The translations under genes were made by a program, and so were the position numbers. From Myxococcales bacterium (lineage in GTDB: Bacteria; Myxococcota; Myxococcia; Myxococcales; Anaeromyxobacteraceae), in NCBI GenBank assembly GCA_021806645.1, contig JAJZQX010000014.1, positions 46,365 through 110,364 of the forward strand: a DNA stretch of 64,000 nucleotides, given 5' to 3'. The notes under the pieces were generated by a model. The model made no database searches. It had not been told where the DNA came from and saw only the letters and a list, made by a program, of their open reading frames with translations. Of this stretch, positions 56,950-64,000 are shown in pieces (within the stretch, counting starts at the first letter, position 1; each line of letters begins with the position of its first letter).

Positions 56950-56953
<4 letters not shown>
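55457..56953 (+). CDS. Membrane sensor histidine kinase
   Basis: The 498-residue protein has a first membrane helix (LRLKLFVLIAGAIFFATSGV), a periplasmic sensor of about 130 residues with CASRTGETCPDGFPPSEF, a second helix (about 170-195), a HAMP domain, then HisKA with AAGLAHEMGNTCNVIRGYA (phospho-His in LAHEMGN), and HATPase with NLCINAVHAM, VSDTGPGLSP and GTGLGLAIV. GTG start at 55457 overlaps the cytochrome stop (GTGA); the sigma-54 response regulator overlaps its own stop. It likely senses a redox or ligand signal relevant to the cytochromes. Confidence 0.93.
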
Positions 56954-58323
<1,370 letters not shown>

Positions 58324-58370
58324 GGGCGGCCGGCGCGCGGCGCGGCGGCCAAGGCCGGTCTACGGGAGCC

Positions 58371-58829
58371 GTGAGGATCAGGCGCGCACGGCCCGATGAG
58401 GCGGCGGACGTGGCCCTGGTCATGCGCGCGGCGGTGCGCGGCCAGCGCGGGCGCTACGGCGAGGCGCTGCTTGCGGCATGGGGCTCGCTCCCGGCCCTCT
58501 ACCACCGCTGGGCCATGACCGCCGGCGGCGAGCGCTACCTGGTGGCGGCGCGCGGCGCACGACTGCTCGGGTACGCGGCCTGGCGTGGCGGCGAGGTGAC
58601 CGCCCTCTTCGTCCGGCCGGGCGAAGCGGGGCGCGGGCTGGGGGCCAGGCTGCTGGCCCGCGTCGAGGCGGCGGCGCGCGCGGAGGGCGCCCGGCGGCTC
58701 ACCGCAGTGGCGGCGCTGGAGGCGGTGCCCTTCTACCTGGCGCACGGCTGGCGCCTGGGGCGGCCGGTCGGCTCGCCGCTGCCGGGCGGGGGGGCGTTGC
58801 CGGCGGTGAGGATGTGTAAGCTGGCCTGA
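58371..58829 (+). CDS. GNAT-family N-acetyltransferase
   Basis: A 152-residue GNAT: IRRARPDEAADVALVMRAAV at the start, EVTALFVRPGEAGRGLGARLLARVE (motif A with R-x-x-G-x-G/A as EAGRGLGARL), and FYLAHGWRLG (motif B). It transfers an acetyl group from acetyl-CoA; substrate unknown. The GTG at 58371 has GGGAG 5 bases upstream; an in-frame GTG at 58320 overlaps the response regulator stop and would add 17 residues. Confidence 0.8.
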   Translation: MRIRRARPDEAADVALVMRAAVRGQRGRYGEALLAAWGSLPALYHRWAMTAGGERYLVAARGARLLGYAAWRGGEVTALFVRPGEAGRGLGARLLARVEAAARAEGARRLTAVAALEAVPFYLAHGWRLGRPVGSPLPGGGALPAVRMCKLA

Positions 58830-59071
58830 GCGGCCACGGGTTCAGCATCAACTTCGCGGCCGACCACGCGGTAGTACACGTGGTAGCGGGTTCCGGGCAT
58901 CAGCACGCGTCGGTGCGCACGCCCAGGCACAACTTAGTAGGCGTTGCCGAGCTGCGGGGTGGTCCGGATCCGGTCGAGCGCGGAGCGCAGTTCCTCCTCG
59001 AAGAGCACGCGAGCGGCCGGGCGGTTCTCACGCCACCAGCGGGCGCACCGCTCGGCCTCGCGGAGCGCTCG
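58830..59071 (-). pseudogene. RelE/ParE-type toxin remnant with in-frame stop
   Basis: In one frame the minus strand reads REAERCARWWRENRPAARVLF, ELRSALDRIRTTPQLGNAY, a TAA (58936-58934), then VVPGRAHRRVLMPGTRYHVYYRVV. The two halves form a normal RelE/ParE toxin core when the TAA is read as a sense codon (GAA would fit). The N-terminus is replaced by the antitoxin fragment and the C-terminal strand by sequence overlapping the GNAT gene end. A dead gene. Confidence 0.7.
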
Positions 59072-59148
59072 GGGAGGTTGGTCGGCTCGTCGAACATGAG
59101 CCGTCCGCCCTTCACGTGTGCCTTGAGTGCCCGCATCGCGATCGCCAT
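59068..59148 (-). pseudogene. Antitoxin N-terminal fragment
   Basis: From ATG 59148 the frame reads IAMRALKAHVKGGRLMFDEPTNLPE, the start of a small antitoxin that normally partners RelE-type toxins, and then runs into the toxin sequence in the wrong frame. The C-terminal two thirds are missing, so an internal deletion joined antitoxin and toxin. 59149-59300 holds degraded coding-like sequence (frame with NGKIDAAILRCL) that I cannot name. Confidence 0.55.
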
Positions 59149-59300
59149 CCTGGTGCCTCTTGTTTCCCCGCACCCGCACCAGCGCCAGCTCCGCGACGCG
59201 GGAGAGGGTCGCCGCTGGGGCAGGCAGCGGAGAATCGCGGCGTCGATCTTGCCGTTCGGGATTCGGCGCGCCGTCACCCGCCACCGTCACCCTCCGGCGG

Positions 59301-59459
59301 TCAAGGACCCTGGCCAGGGAGGTCCCACGACGCGGGGCGCAGCCCCCAGCGGAGCACGTCCGGGTCGAGGTCGGTGTCGTTGGGCCAGACGATGGTGCCC
59401 AGCTCCGGATCGACCTTCACCGACCTGAAGAAGACCGGATCGGCCCGATGCGGCTCGAA
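59301..59459 (-). pseudogene. DUF2442-family C-terminal fragment
   Basis: Minus-strand frame FEPHRADPVFFRSVKVDPEL and GTIVWPNDTDLDPDVLRWG matches the conserved end of DUF2442 proteins (small toxin-antitoxin-associated proteins). The N-terminal half is absent: coding resemblance stops at about 59460, where the nosD fragment begins on the other strand. Confidence 0.6.
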
Positions 59460-59753
59460 GACCGGGGCGTGATCCGGGGCAACGTGGCCCGCCGGCTGCG
59501 CTACGGACTCCACTACATGAACTCGGACGACAACGTCTTCGAGGACAACCTCATCGCCGACAACGCGCGCGGTGGGTTCCTGGAGGGGTCGTCGCGCAAC
59601 CTCTTCCGGCGCAACGTCCTGGCGCAGTCGGACATCGCCATCGTGCTGTACGGCTCCAGTTCGGAGAACCGCTTCTAGGGGAACGCCTTCACCGGCAACC
59701 TCTCGCCGCTGGCGCTGTTCGCGCGCCGGCGGTGGCGCTGGAGGACGGCGTGA
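59460..59753 (+). pseudogene. nosD fragment (periplasmic beta-helix protein) with in-frame stop
   Basis: GVIRGNVARRLRYGLHYMNSDDNVFEDNLIADNARGG (in pieces RYGLHYMNSDDN and FEDNLIADN) is the repeat region of NosD, a right-handed beta-helix protein needed for copper loading of nitrous oxide reductase. A TAG at 59676-59678 interrupts it; the frame then continues GNAFTGNLSPLALFARR, as in NosD, to a TGA at 59751. The N-terminal two thirds and the C-terminus are missing. No other nos gene except a possible NosY tail is near. Confidence 0.65.
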
Positions 59754-59920
59754 TCCGCTTCGAGACCATGTCCAAGTCCTTCGGCTCCGGATCCCTGGCG
59801 CTCCTGCGCTTCACCCGAGGGGCTGCCGGCGCCGTGGTGCTGGTGGTCCTCTCCCTGGCCGCCTGGATCGTCCTGCCGACCCTGGCGGCGATCCGCCGGC
59901 TCTCCCGGGCCGATCTCTAG
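59732..59920 (+). pseudogene. Permease tail, NosY-like fragment
   Basis: An open frame of 62 codons contains FETMSKSFGSGSLALLRF and one hydrophobic helix (AAGAVVLVVLSLAAWIVLPTLAA), ending RRLSRADL. This resembles the last helix and end of ABC-2 permeases such as NosY, which follows NosD in nos clusters. It has no ribosome-binding site and overlaps the nosD fragment in another frame, so it is probably a relic; a small membrane protein cannot be excluded. Confidence 0.4.
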
Positions 59921-60061
59921 CCGGCTTCGACGAGGCCAGGTGGTCCCGTGCCAAGCCGGCATGCCTGGAAGGGCATGCGGGAAGCTGGCGCCATTCCTGT
60001 TCCATTCCCGAGCGACCCCTTGGAGGTGCCCGCAGTCAACGTTTACTACGATGAGGGCTAT

Positions 60062-60075
60062 CCCGTGATCACGGG
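60062..60075. repeat. 14-base perfect palindrome before the hybrid kinase
   Basis: CCCGTGATCACGGG lies 86 bases before the kinase ATG, just upstream of an AT-richer stretch (60098-60125) that includes TTGCAA and TAAGAT with a short 14-base spacer. It may be a regulator site. 59921-60161 holds no gene I can support. Confidence 0.35.
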
Positions 60076-60161
60076 TCCCGAGCCCCCGGCCTGGTTGCAA
60101 ATAATTCCGACAGTTAAGATTGAAGTTCGTCTATGGATCCGTTGTCGGACCATGGGGGCTA

Positions 60162-62336
60162 ATGAACCTTTTCTTGAAGATAGCGGGGATCGTCGCGGTG
60201 GCGGAGTTCGCGGCGATGCTCCTGCTCAACCGCCTGGGCATCCCACGTGGCGTGGGCAAGGGCGTGCTCGACGCCCTCCTCATGGTGGCGCTCGGCGCCC
60301 CGTTCCTCTACTTCCTGGTGGTCCGGCCGGCGGTGCGGGGTCTCGCCCGTGAAGCGGAGCTGGAGCGGGAGCTGTCGCGCCAGGAGCTCCTTCGGGAGCG
60401 CAAGGCCAAGGACGATGCGGAGACCGTCGCCCGCCTGACCCAGGGCTGGCGCCGCACCTTCGACGCCATGCGGGACGGGGTCTGGCTCCTCGACAAGGAA
60501 CATCTGGTCGTCCAGACGAACGCCGTCGCGGAGACCATCCTTGGCCGTACCGGCCACCAGACGATTGGCCGCCCCTGCTCGGAGGTGATGCACGGCGCCG
60601 ACTGCCAACCCCCGACGTGCCCGTTGCTGCGAGTCCGGGAGAGCCTCGGCCGGGAGATCGAGGAGTTCCAGATCGGCGAGAAGTGGGTCGAGGTCGTGGT
60701 GGATCCGCTGCTGGACGAGGCCGGTCACTACCAGGGAGCCGTCCACTCTGTCCGGGACGTGACCGAGCGGAAGCTGATGGAGGGCGCCCTCCGGGACAGC
60801 GAGAAGCGCTTTCGCTCCACCTTCGAGCAGGCGGCGGTGGGGATCGCCCACGTGAGCTCCGACGGGCGCTGGCTGAGGGTCAACCAGAAGCTGTGCGACA
60901 TCGTCGGGCATTCCCGTGAGGAGCTGCTGGCCAGGACCATCCAGGAGATCACCCATCCCGACGACCTGGAGACCGACCTGGCCTCCATGCGGCAGGTCCT
61001 GGCTGGCCAGATCGCCAATTACTCCATCGAGAAGCGCTACCTCCGGAAGGACGGGTCCAGCGTCCCCATAAACCTCACCGTGGCGCTGGTCCGTGACGAG
61101 GCCGGCCAGCCCGACCACTTCATCTCCGTCGTCGAGGACATCAGCGCACGGGTTCGCGCCGAAGAGGAGAAGGAGAAGCTGCGGGCCAACCTCCAGCAAG
61201 CGCAGAAGATGGAAGCGGTGGGCCGGCTGGCCGGCGGCGTGGCGCACGACTTCAACAACCTCCTTTCGATCATCCTCAGCAACAGCTCCTTCGCGCTGGA
61301 GACGATCGCTCCCGGCGGGTCCGGGCGCGAAGACATCGAGGGGATCCAGGCGGCGGGCGTTCGCGCCGCCACCTTGACTCGCCAGCTCCTGTCGTTCAGC
61401 CGCCAGCAGGTGCTCCAGCCGCGGCTCCTCGACCTCAACGGCCTGATCCGTGACCTGACCAGGATGCTGGCGCGGTTCCTCGGCGAGCACATCGTCATCG
61501 CGCTGGAGCTGGCGCCCACGCTGGGGCTGGTGCGCGCCGACCCAGGGCAGCTCGAGCAGGTGATCCTCAACCTGGCGCTCAACGCCCGCGACGCCATGCC
61601 TGGAGGGGGCAAGCTCCTCATCGAGACCGCCAACGTGGAGTTGGACGGGGACTACCAGGGCCGGCACGCCGCCGGCACCACGGGGCCGTTCGTGAGGCTC
61701 TCGGTCAGCGACACCGGGAGTGGCATGGACCCCGAAACCAAGGCGAGGGCCTTCGAGCCCTTCTTCACGACCAAGGAGATGGGCCAGGGTACCGGGCTCG
61801 GCCTCGCTTCCGTATACGGCATCGTCAAGCAGAGCGGCGGGTTCATCTGGGTCTACAGCGAACCCGGGCATGGCACGACCTTCAAGATCGACCTGCCTCG
61901 CGAGAGCCCGGCGGAGCCGCCATGGACTCCCGGCGCGGGTCCAGGCAGGCTTCGGGGTGGCGACGAATCCGTCCTGGTCGTCGAGGACGGCGCCGAGGTG
62001 CGCGGCGCCGCGGTTCGGTCCCTTCGGGGGCTCGGGTACCGGGTCGTGGAGGCGGACGGGCTCGAGTCCGCCCGGCACGTCGCCGCGGAGGAGCCGTGCC
62101 TCCACCTCCTGGTGACGGACGTGGTCATGCCCGGCGGCAGCGGTCGCGAGGTCGCACGTGCCGTGAAGGCGGCGCATCCGGGCGTGAAGGTCATCTACAT
62201 GTCCGGTTACACCGACTCCGCCGCCCTGCAGAACGGCGTGCTGGGCCAAGGGGTGACGTTCCTGCAGAAGCCCTTCACTCCGGCGGTGCTGGGGCGCCTG
62301 GCCCGGCAGGTGCTCGACGGGGTCGAGTCGAGCTGA
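60162..62336 (+). CDS. Hybrid sensor kinase: 2 TM, PAS-PAS-HisKA-HATPase-REC
   Basis: The 724-residue protein has two N-terminal helices (FLKIAGIVAVAEFAAMLLL; LLMVALGAPFLYFLVV), a coiled linker, two PAS domains (about 100-215, with cysteines in GRPCSEVMHGADCQPPTCPLL, and about 225-345, AAVGIAHVSSDGRWLRVN), HisKA with VAHDFNNLLSIILSNS, HATPase (NLALNARDAMPGG, TGSGMDPE, GQGTGLGLASVYGIV) and a C-terminal receiver (VTDVVMPGGSGRE, MSGY, LQKPF). The three Cys of the first PAS may hold a cofactor or sense redox. ATG 60162 was chosen over TTG 60120, since the first helix starts right after it. No partner is adjacent. Confidence 0.92.
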   Translation: MNLFLKIAGIVAVAEFAAMLLLNRLGIPRGVGKGVLDALLMVALGAPFLYFLVVRPAVRGLAREAELERELSRQELLRERKAKDDAETVARLTQGWRRTFDAMRDGVWLLDKEHLVVQTNAVAETILGRTGHQTIGRPCSEVMHGADCQPPTCPLLRVRESLGREIEEFQIGEKWVEVVVDPLLDEAGHYQGAVHSVRDVTERKLMEGALRDSEKRFRSTFEQAAVGIAHVSSDGRWLRVNQKLCDIVGHSREELLARTIQEITHPDDLETDLASMRQVLAGQIANYSIEKRYLRKDGSSVPINLTVALVRDEAGQPDHFISVVEDISARVRAEEEKEKLRANLQQAQKMEAVGRLAGGVAHDFNNLLSIILSNSSFALETIAPGGSGREDIEGIQAAGVRAATLTRQLLSFSRQQVLQPRLLDLNGLIRDLTRMLARFLGEHIVIALELAPTLGLVRADPGQLEQVILNLALNARDAMPGGGKLLIETANVELDGDYQGRHAAGTTGPFVRLSVSDTGSGMDPETKARAFEPFFTTKEMGQGTGLGLASVYGIVKQSGGFIWVYSEPGHGTTFKIDLPRESPAEPPWTPGAGPGRLRGGDESVLVVEDGAEVRGAAVRSLRGLGYRVVEADGLESARHVAAEEPCLHLLVTDVVMPGGSGREVARAVKAAHPGVKVIYMSGYTDSAALQNGVLGQGVTFLQKPFTPAVLGRLARQVLDGVESS

Positions 62337-62638
62337 AGCTCGCCCCGGCCGGCGTGGAAGCCGGAGTAACCAATAGACGCCCTGTCACCGCAATTCCTGT
62401 TATGGGACGTGAACGGCAGGTTGAATAGCTTACCCGCTGAACCCGTGGACTCAACTCACCATGAGGATCATGATCCGATCCCGACGGCGGGTTGAAGCGC
62501 TTGCCCCGCCCGCCGTCCTCCAAATGAAGGGGCGGTGGAGGGCCTCCTCATCCTCTGGCGGAGGACGTGAGCCATCGGTGCGTTCCGGGCTGGTGCCCGG
62601 CGCGTGGCTGGGCGGGCGATCGCGGCCGGCGCTGTCGC
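62337..62638. other. Gene-free stretch
   Basis: 302 bases without a supported gene. It contains GGATCATGATCC (62465-62476), a 12-base palindrome, and a copy of ATTCCTGTT (62391-62399) that also occurs before the kinase gene (59993-60001). No promoter or terminator is clear. Its low coding character suggests further remnant sequence. Confidence 0.4.
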
Positions 62639-62956
62639 CTACCCGCCGATGGTCAGCTTGTAGGTCGCCTGCGACTGCGAGGCGTTGGGCGAGACCTGGC
62701 CGGAGGAGTCGGCGGCCGATACCGTGAAGGTGTAGGTCTGGCCGGCTGTGTTGGAGAGCGGCGTGCCTCGGACCACGCCTCGGGCCTGGTCCAGCGAGAG
62801 GCCGGGCGGCAGGCTGCCCGAGGTGACCGCCCAGTTCTGGTAGGGCGGGGTGCCACCGATGACGTAGAGCGAGTAGCCGTATCCCTTGCCGGCCGTCGGA
62901 GAGCCTCCGAGCATGGTCCAGATGGAGCCGGTGCCGACGTCCAGGGCGGAGGGGAT
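62639..62956 (-). pseudogene. C-terminal fragment of an Ig-like (putative-Ig/He_PIG) surface protein, cut by an IS66-type element
   Basis: The minus-strand frame IPSALDVGTGSIWTMLGG ... GGTPPYQNWAVTSGSLPPGLSLDQARGVVRGTP ... AGQTYTFTVSAADSSGQ ... YKLTIGG (given in parts) is one complete putative-Ig repeat with its SGSLPPGLSL and GTP signature, as in large bacterial surface proteins. Coding resemblance begins exactly at 62956, next to GTAA, the usual first bases of IS66-family ends. The N-terminal bulk of the gene is not in the window. Confidence 0.65.
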
Positions 62957-63033
62957 GTAACTCCTCGCTCCGCCCCGTCGTGACCTGACCGGCGGCGTCG
63001 GCGACGCTGCCGCCCTTCGACCAGGAGGGCGAG

Positions 63034-63384
63034 ATGAACATCGAGAGAGAGGCAGCGGCGTTCCGTGAGGCAGTGCGGCGTGCGGGGAAGCGTGGCCCGG
63101 GGAAGCGGTACCCGGCCGAGTTGCAGCGGCGCGGCGCGGAGTACCTGCGGGTCCGGCGAGCGGCAGGGGCGCCGTTGAGCGCGGTGCTGCGTGAACTCGG
63201 CATGCGACGCGAGACGCTGGCTGGGTGGGTTGCGCCGCCGGCGCCGAAGGAGACGCCACGCTTCGTCCCGGTCACGGTCGTGGAGACGCCAGCCGGGCGG
63301 CTGGTGGTCCACGGTCCGGGCGGTGTTCGCGTCGAAGGGCTCGACGTAGCCGGCGTAGCCGAGCTGTTGCAGCGGCTTGCGTGA
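63034..63384 (+). CDS. tnpA: IS66-family Orf1 (TnpA)
   Basis: The 116-residue protein has a helix-turn-helix of IS66 Orf1 type (RYPAELQRRGAEYLRVRRAAGAPLSAVLRELGMRRETLAGWV in pieces) and the family's C-terminal LVVHGPGGVRVEGLDVAGVAELLQRLA. GAGGGCG precedes the ATG. It is probably a DNA-binding part of the transposition machinery. Overlaps Orf2 by GTGA. Confidence 0.85.
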   Translation: MNIEREAAAFREAVRRAGKRGPGKRYPAELQRRGAEYLRVRRAAGAPLSAVLRELGMRRETLAGWVAPPAPKETPRFVPVTVVETPAGRLVVHGPGGVRVEGLDVAGVAELLQRLA

Positions 63385-63845
63385 TCGGCTCGACGCGGCG
63401 GGTGGGGGTGCACGCCTTCGCCGTGCCCACGGACATGAGGAAGAGCTTCGACTCGCTCTCGTTGCTGGTGGCGGAGGGGCTTGGGCGCGAGGTCATGTCG
63501 GGCGACCTGTTCCTCTTCGTCTCGAAGAACCGCCGGAGGGCCAAGGTGCTGTACTGGGACGGGACCGGGCTGTGCGTGTTCGCGAAGCGGCTGGAGAAGG
63601 GCCGCCTCGTGGCGCCGTGGGACCGGGAAGGAGGCGAGCTGCGGCTCACCGTGAGCGAGCTGGCGCTGCTGCTGGAGGGCAGAGACAAGCTCCGCGAGCG
63701 GGTCGCCGTCGAGCATCGCCTTGCGCACATCGGCCGCCGGCAGGGACGCCGCGCCCGCTACCGCGGCGTCCGCAAGAACCTCTTCGACCTACGCCGCGCC
63801 TGCGCCATCCAGAACTTCGAGACGATCCAGCGGAAAGCCGCGTGA
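63381..63845 (+). pseudogene. Hybrid: IS66 Orf2 (TnpB) fused in frame to a DDE transposase C-terminus
   Basis: Residues 1-100 are IS66 Orf2: VGVHAFAVPTDMRKSFDSL, GDLFLFVSKNRRRAKVLYWDGTGLCVFAKRLEKGR (in pieces) and LTVSELALLLEG, where the normal protein nearly ends. Residues 101-154 are instead KLRERVAVEHRLAHIGRRQG, RARYRGVRKNLFDLRRACAIQNFE, the end of an IS1182/IS5-type DDE transposase. The joint keeps the frame. The start is GTG at 63381. Whether the hybrid still works is doubtful. Confidence 0.75.
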
Positions 63846-63873
63846 TGAGATCCATTTCAAGCAATTCGGTGCT

Positions 63874-64000
63874 CTAAACGACCGATCGCGATTCGGAAAC
63901 ACCGACCGCGAGCTTGAGGGAGGGGTTGAGCTTCTTCCGCTGGTTGTAGGCCTTCATGAAGGCGACGACTTGAACCATCAGTTCCTCGATCGTCAGGCAG
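63874..64000 (-). CDS. C-terminal end of an unidentified gene, start beyond window
   Basis: From the right edge the minus strand is open for 41 codons: LTIEELMVQVVAFMKAYNQRKKLNPSLKLAVG then TAG at 63876-63874. The YN-x-x-K-x-x-NP pattern hints at the tail of a transposase, which would fit the IS-rich surroundings, but the fragment is too short to name. Confidence 0.45.
   Translation of the reverse strand, partial: CLTIEELMVQVVAFMKAYNQRKKLNPSLKLAVGVSESRSVV

Larger units (their letters stand above)
62957..63845 (+). mobile_element. IS66-family element, left end and first two ORFs, recombined
   Basis: GTAACTCCTC at 62957 may be the left inverted-repeat end; IS66 ends typically begin GTAA. Then come an Orf1 (TnpA) gene and an Orf2 (TnpB) gene overlapping by 4 bases, the order of IS66 elements. 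Orf2 is fused to another transposase tail at about 63680, and the large Orf3 transposase is missing, so the element is dead or only a remnant. Confidence 0.7.

Noticed and set aside
62461..62727. Plus-strand frame of 88 codons beginning MRIMIRSRRR
   Set aside because: It overlaps the Ig-like fragment in antisense and has no recognisable domain or ribosome-binding site.

Overview
The window is very GC-rich, with G or C in nearly every third codon position. It reads as chromosomal DNA of a myxobacterium (Myxococcota), most like Anaeromyxobacter. Grounds for this are an inference from gene content: a PTS operon with HPr kinase and RapZ, futalosine-pathway menaquinone synthesis, SpoVG, PilZ and PilT-like motility proteins, multiheme c-cytochromes with a sigma-54 two-component pair, and Ala/Gly/Pro-rich tails on ribosomal proteins. 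No rRNA, tRNA or CRISPR array was found.

Layout. 1-20.5 kb lies almost wholly on the minus strand. It holds a POTRA protein (cut by the window edge), a SprT-like protease, an NFACT/RqcH protein and a 21-residue lysine-rich peptide gene with its own promoter and intrinsic terminator. Next come a sugar-nucleotide/envelope operon (glucokinase, phosphomannomutase, GDP-mannose pyrophosphorylase, Nudix, uppP), a SAM-cycle block (SahR-like ArsR-methyltransferase regulator, ahcY, an isomerase, and separately metK) and a PTS operon hprK-rapZ-IIA-IIB-IIC-IID-HPr-EI, then two Bor-type lipoproteins. 20.6-29.3 kb holds a DHH phosphoesterase with a lone receiver protein, an SDR, an arsenic operon (arsR-acr3-arsC) with two related operators, DNA polymerase IV, a TetR regulator, a ThiO-like oxidase and a protein of three TonB-C-like repeats. 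29.4-42.3 kb (minus) holds glycogen/galactose enzymes, an MFS exporter, MqnD, a GH57 enzyme, a PilZ protein, an 885-residue methyltransferase-like/coiled-coil protein, a PilT-like ATPase with a duplicated N-domain, and a VapBC-type pair.

43.4-52.5 kb is housekeeping: hpt, ispE-spoVG, prs, kup, rplY-pth, rpsF-rpsR-rplI (with a candidate S6:S18-responsive leader) and mreB. 52.7-58.8 kb is a respiratory block: a 7-heme c-cytochrome fused to a b-type membrane domain, a 12-heme cytochrome, a histidine kinase and a sigma-54 response regulator joined by 4-base overlaps, and a GNAT acetyltransferase.

The most unusual aspect is a set of recombination scars. At 42.4-43.4 kb, fragments of HoxF, HoxY and both ends of HoxH are joined in one open frame, beside a severed plus-strand gene. 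At 58.8-59.9 kb lie fragments of an antitoxin, a RelE-type toxin with an in-frame stop, a DUF2442 protein, NosD and a NosY-like permease. At 62.6-63.9 kb an Ig-like surface protein is cut exactly where an IS66-type element begins, and that element's second ORF is fused in frame to the tail of an unrelated transposase. I found no clearly new defence or catalytic system. The strongest leads are the lysine-rich mini-gene, the SahR operator, the Bor-CsgG-like fusion, the methyltransferase/coiled-coil protein and the scar regions.
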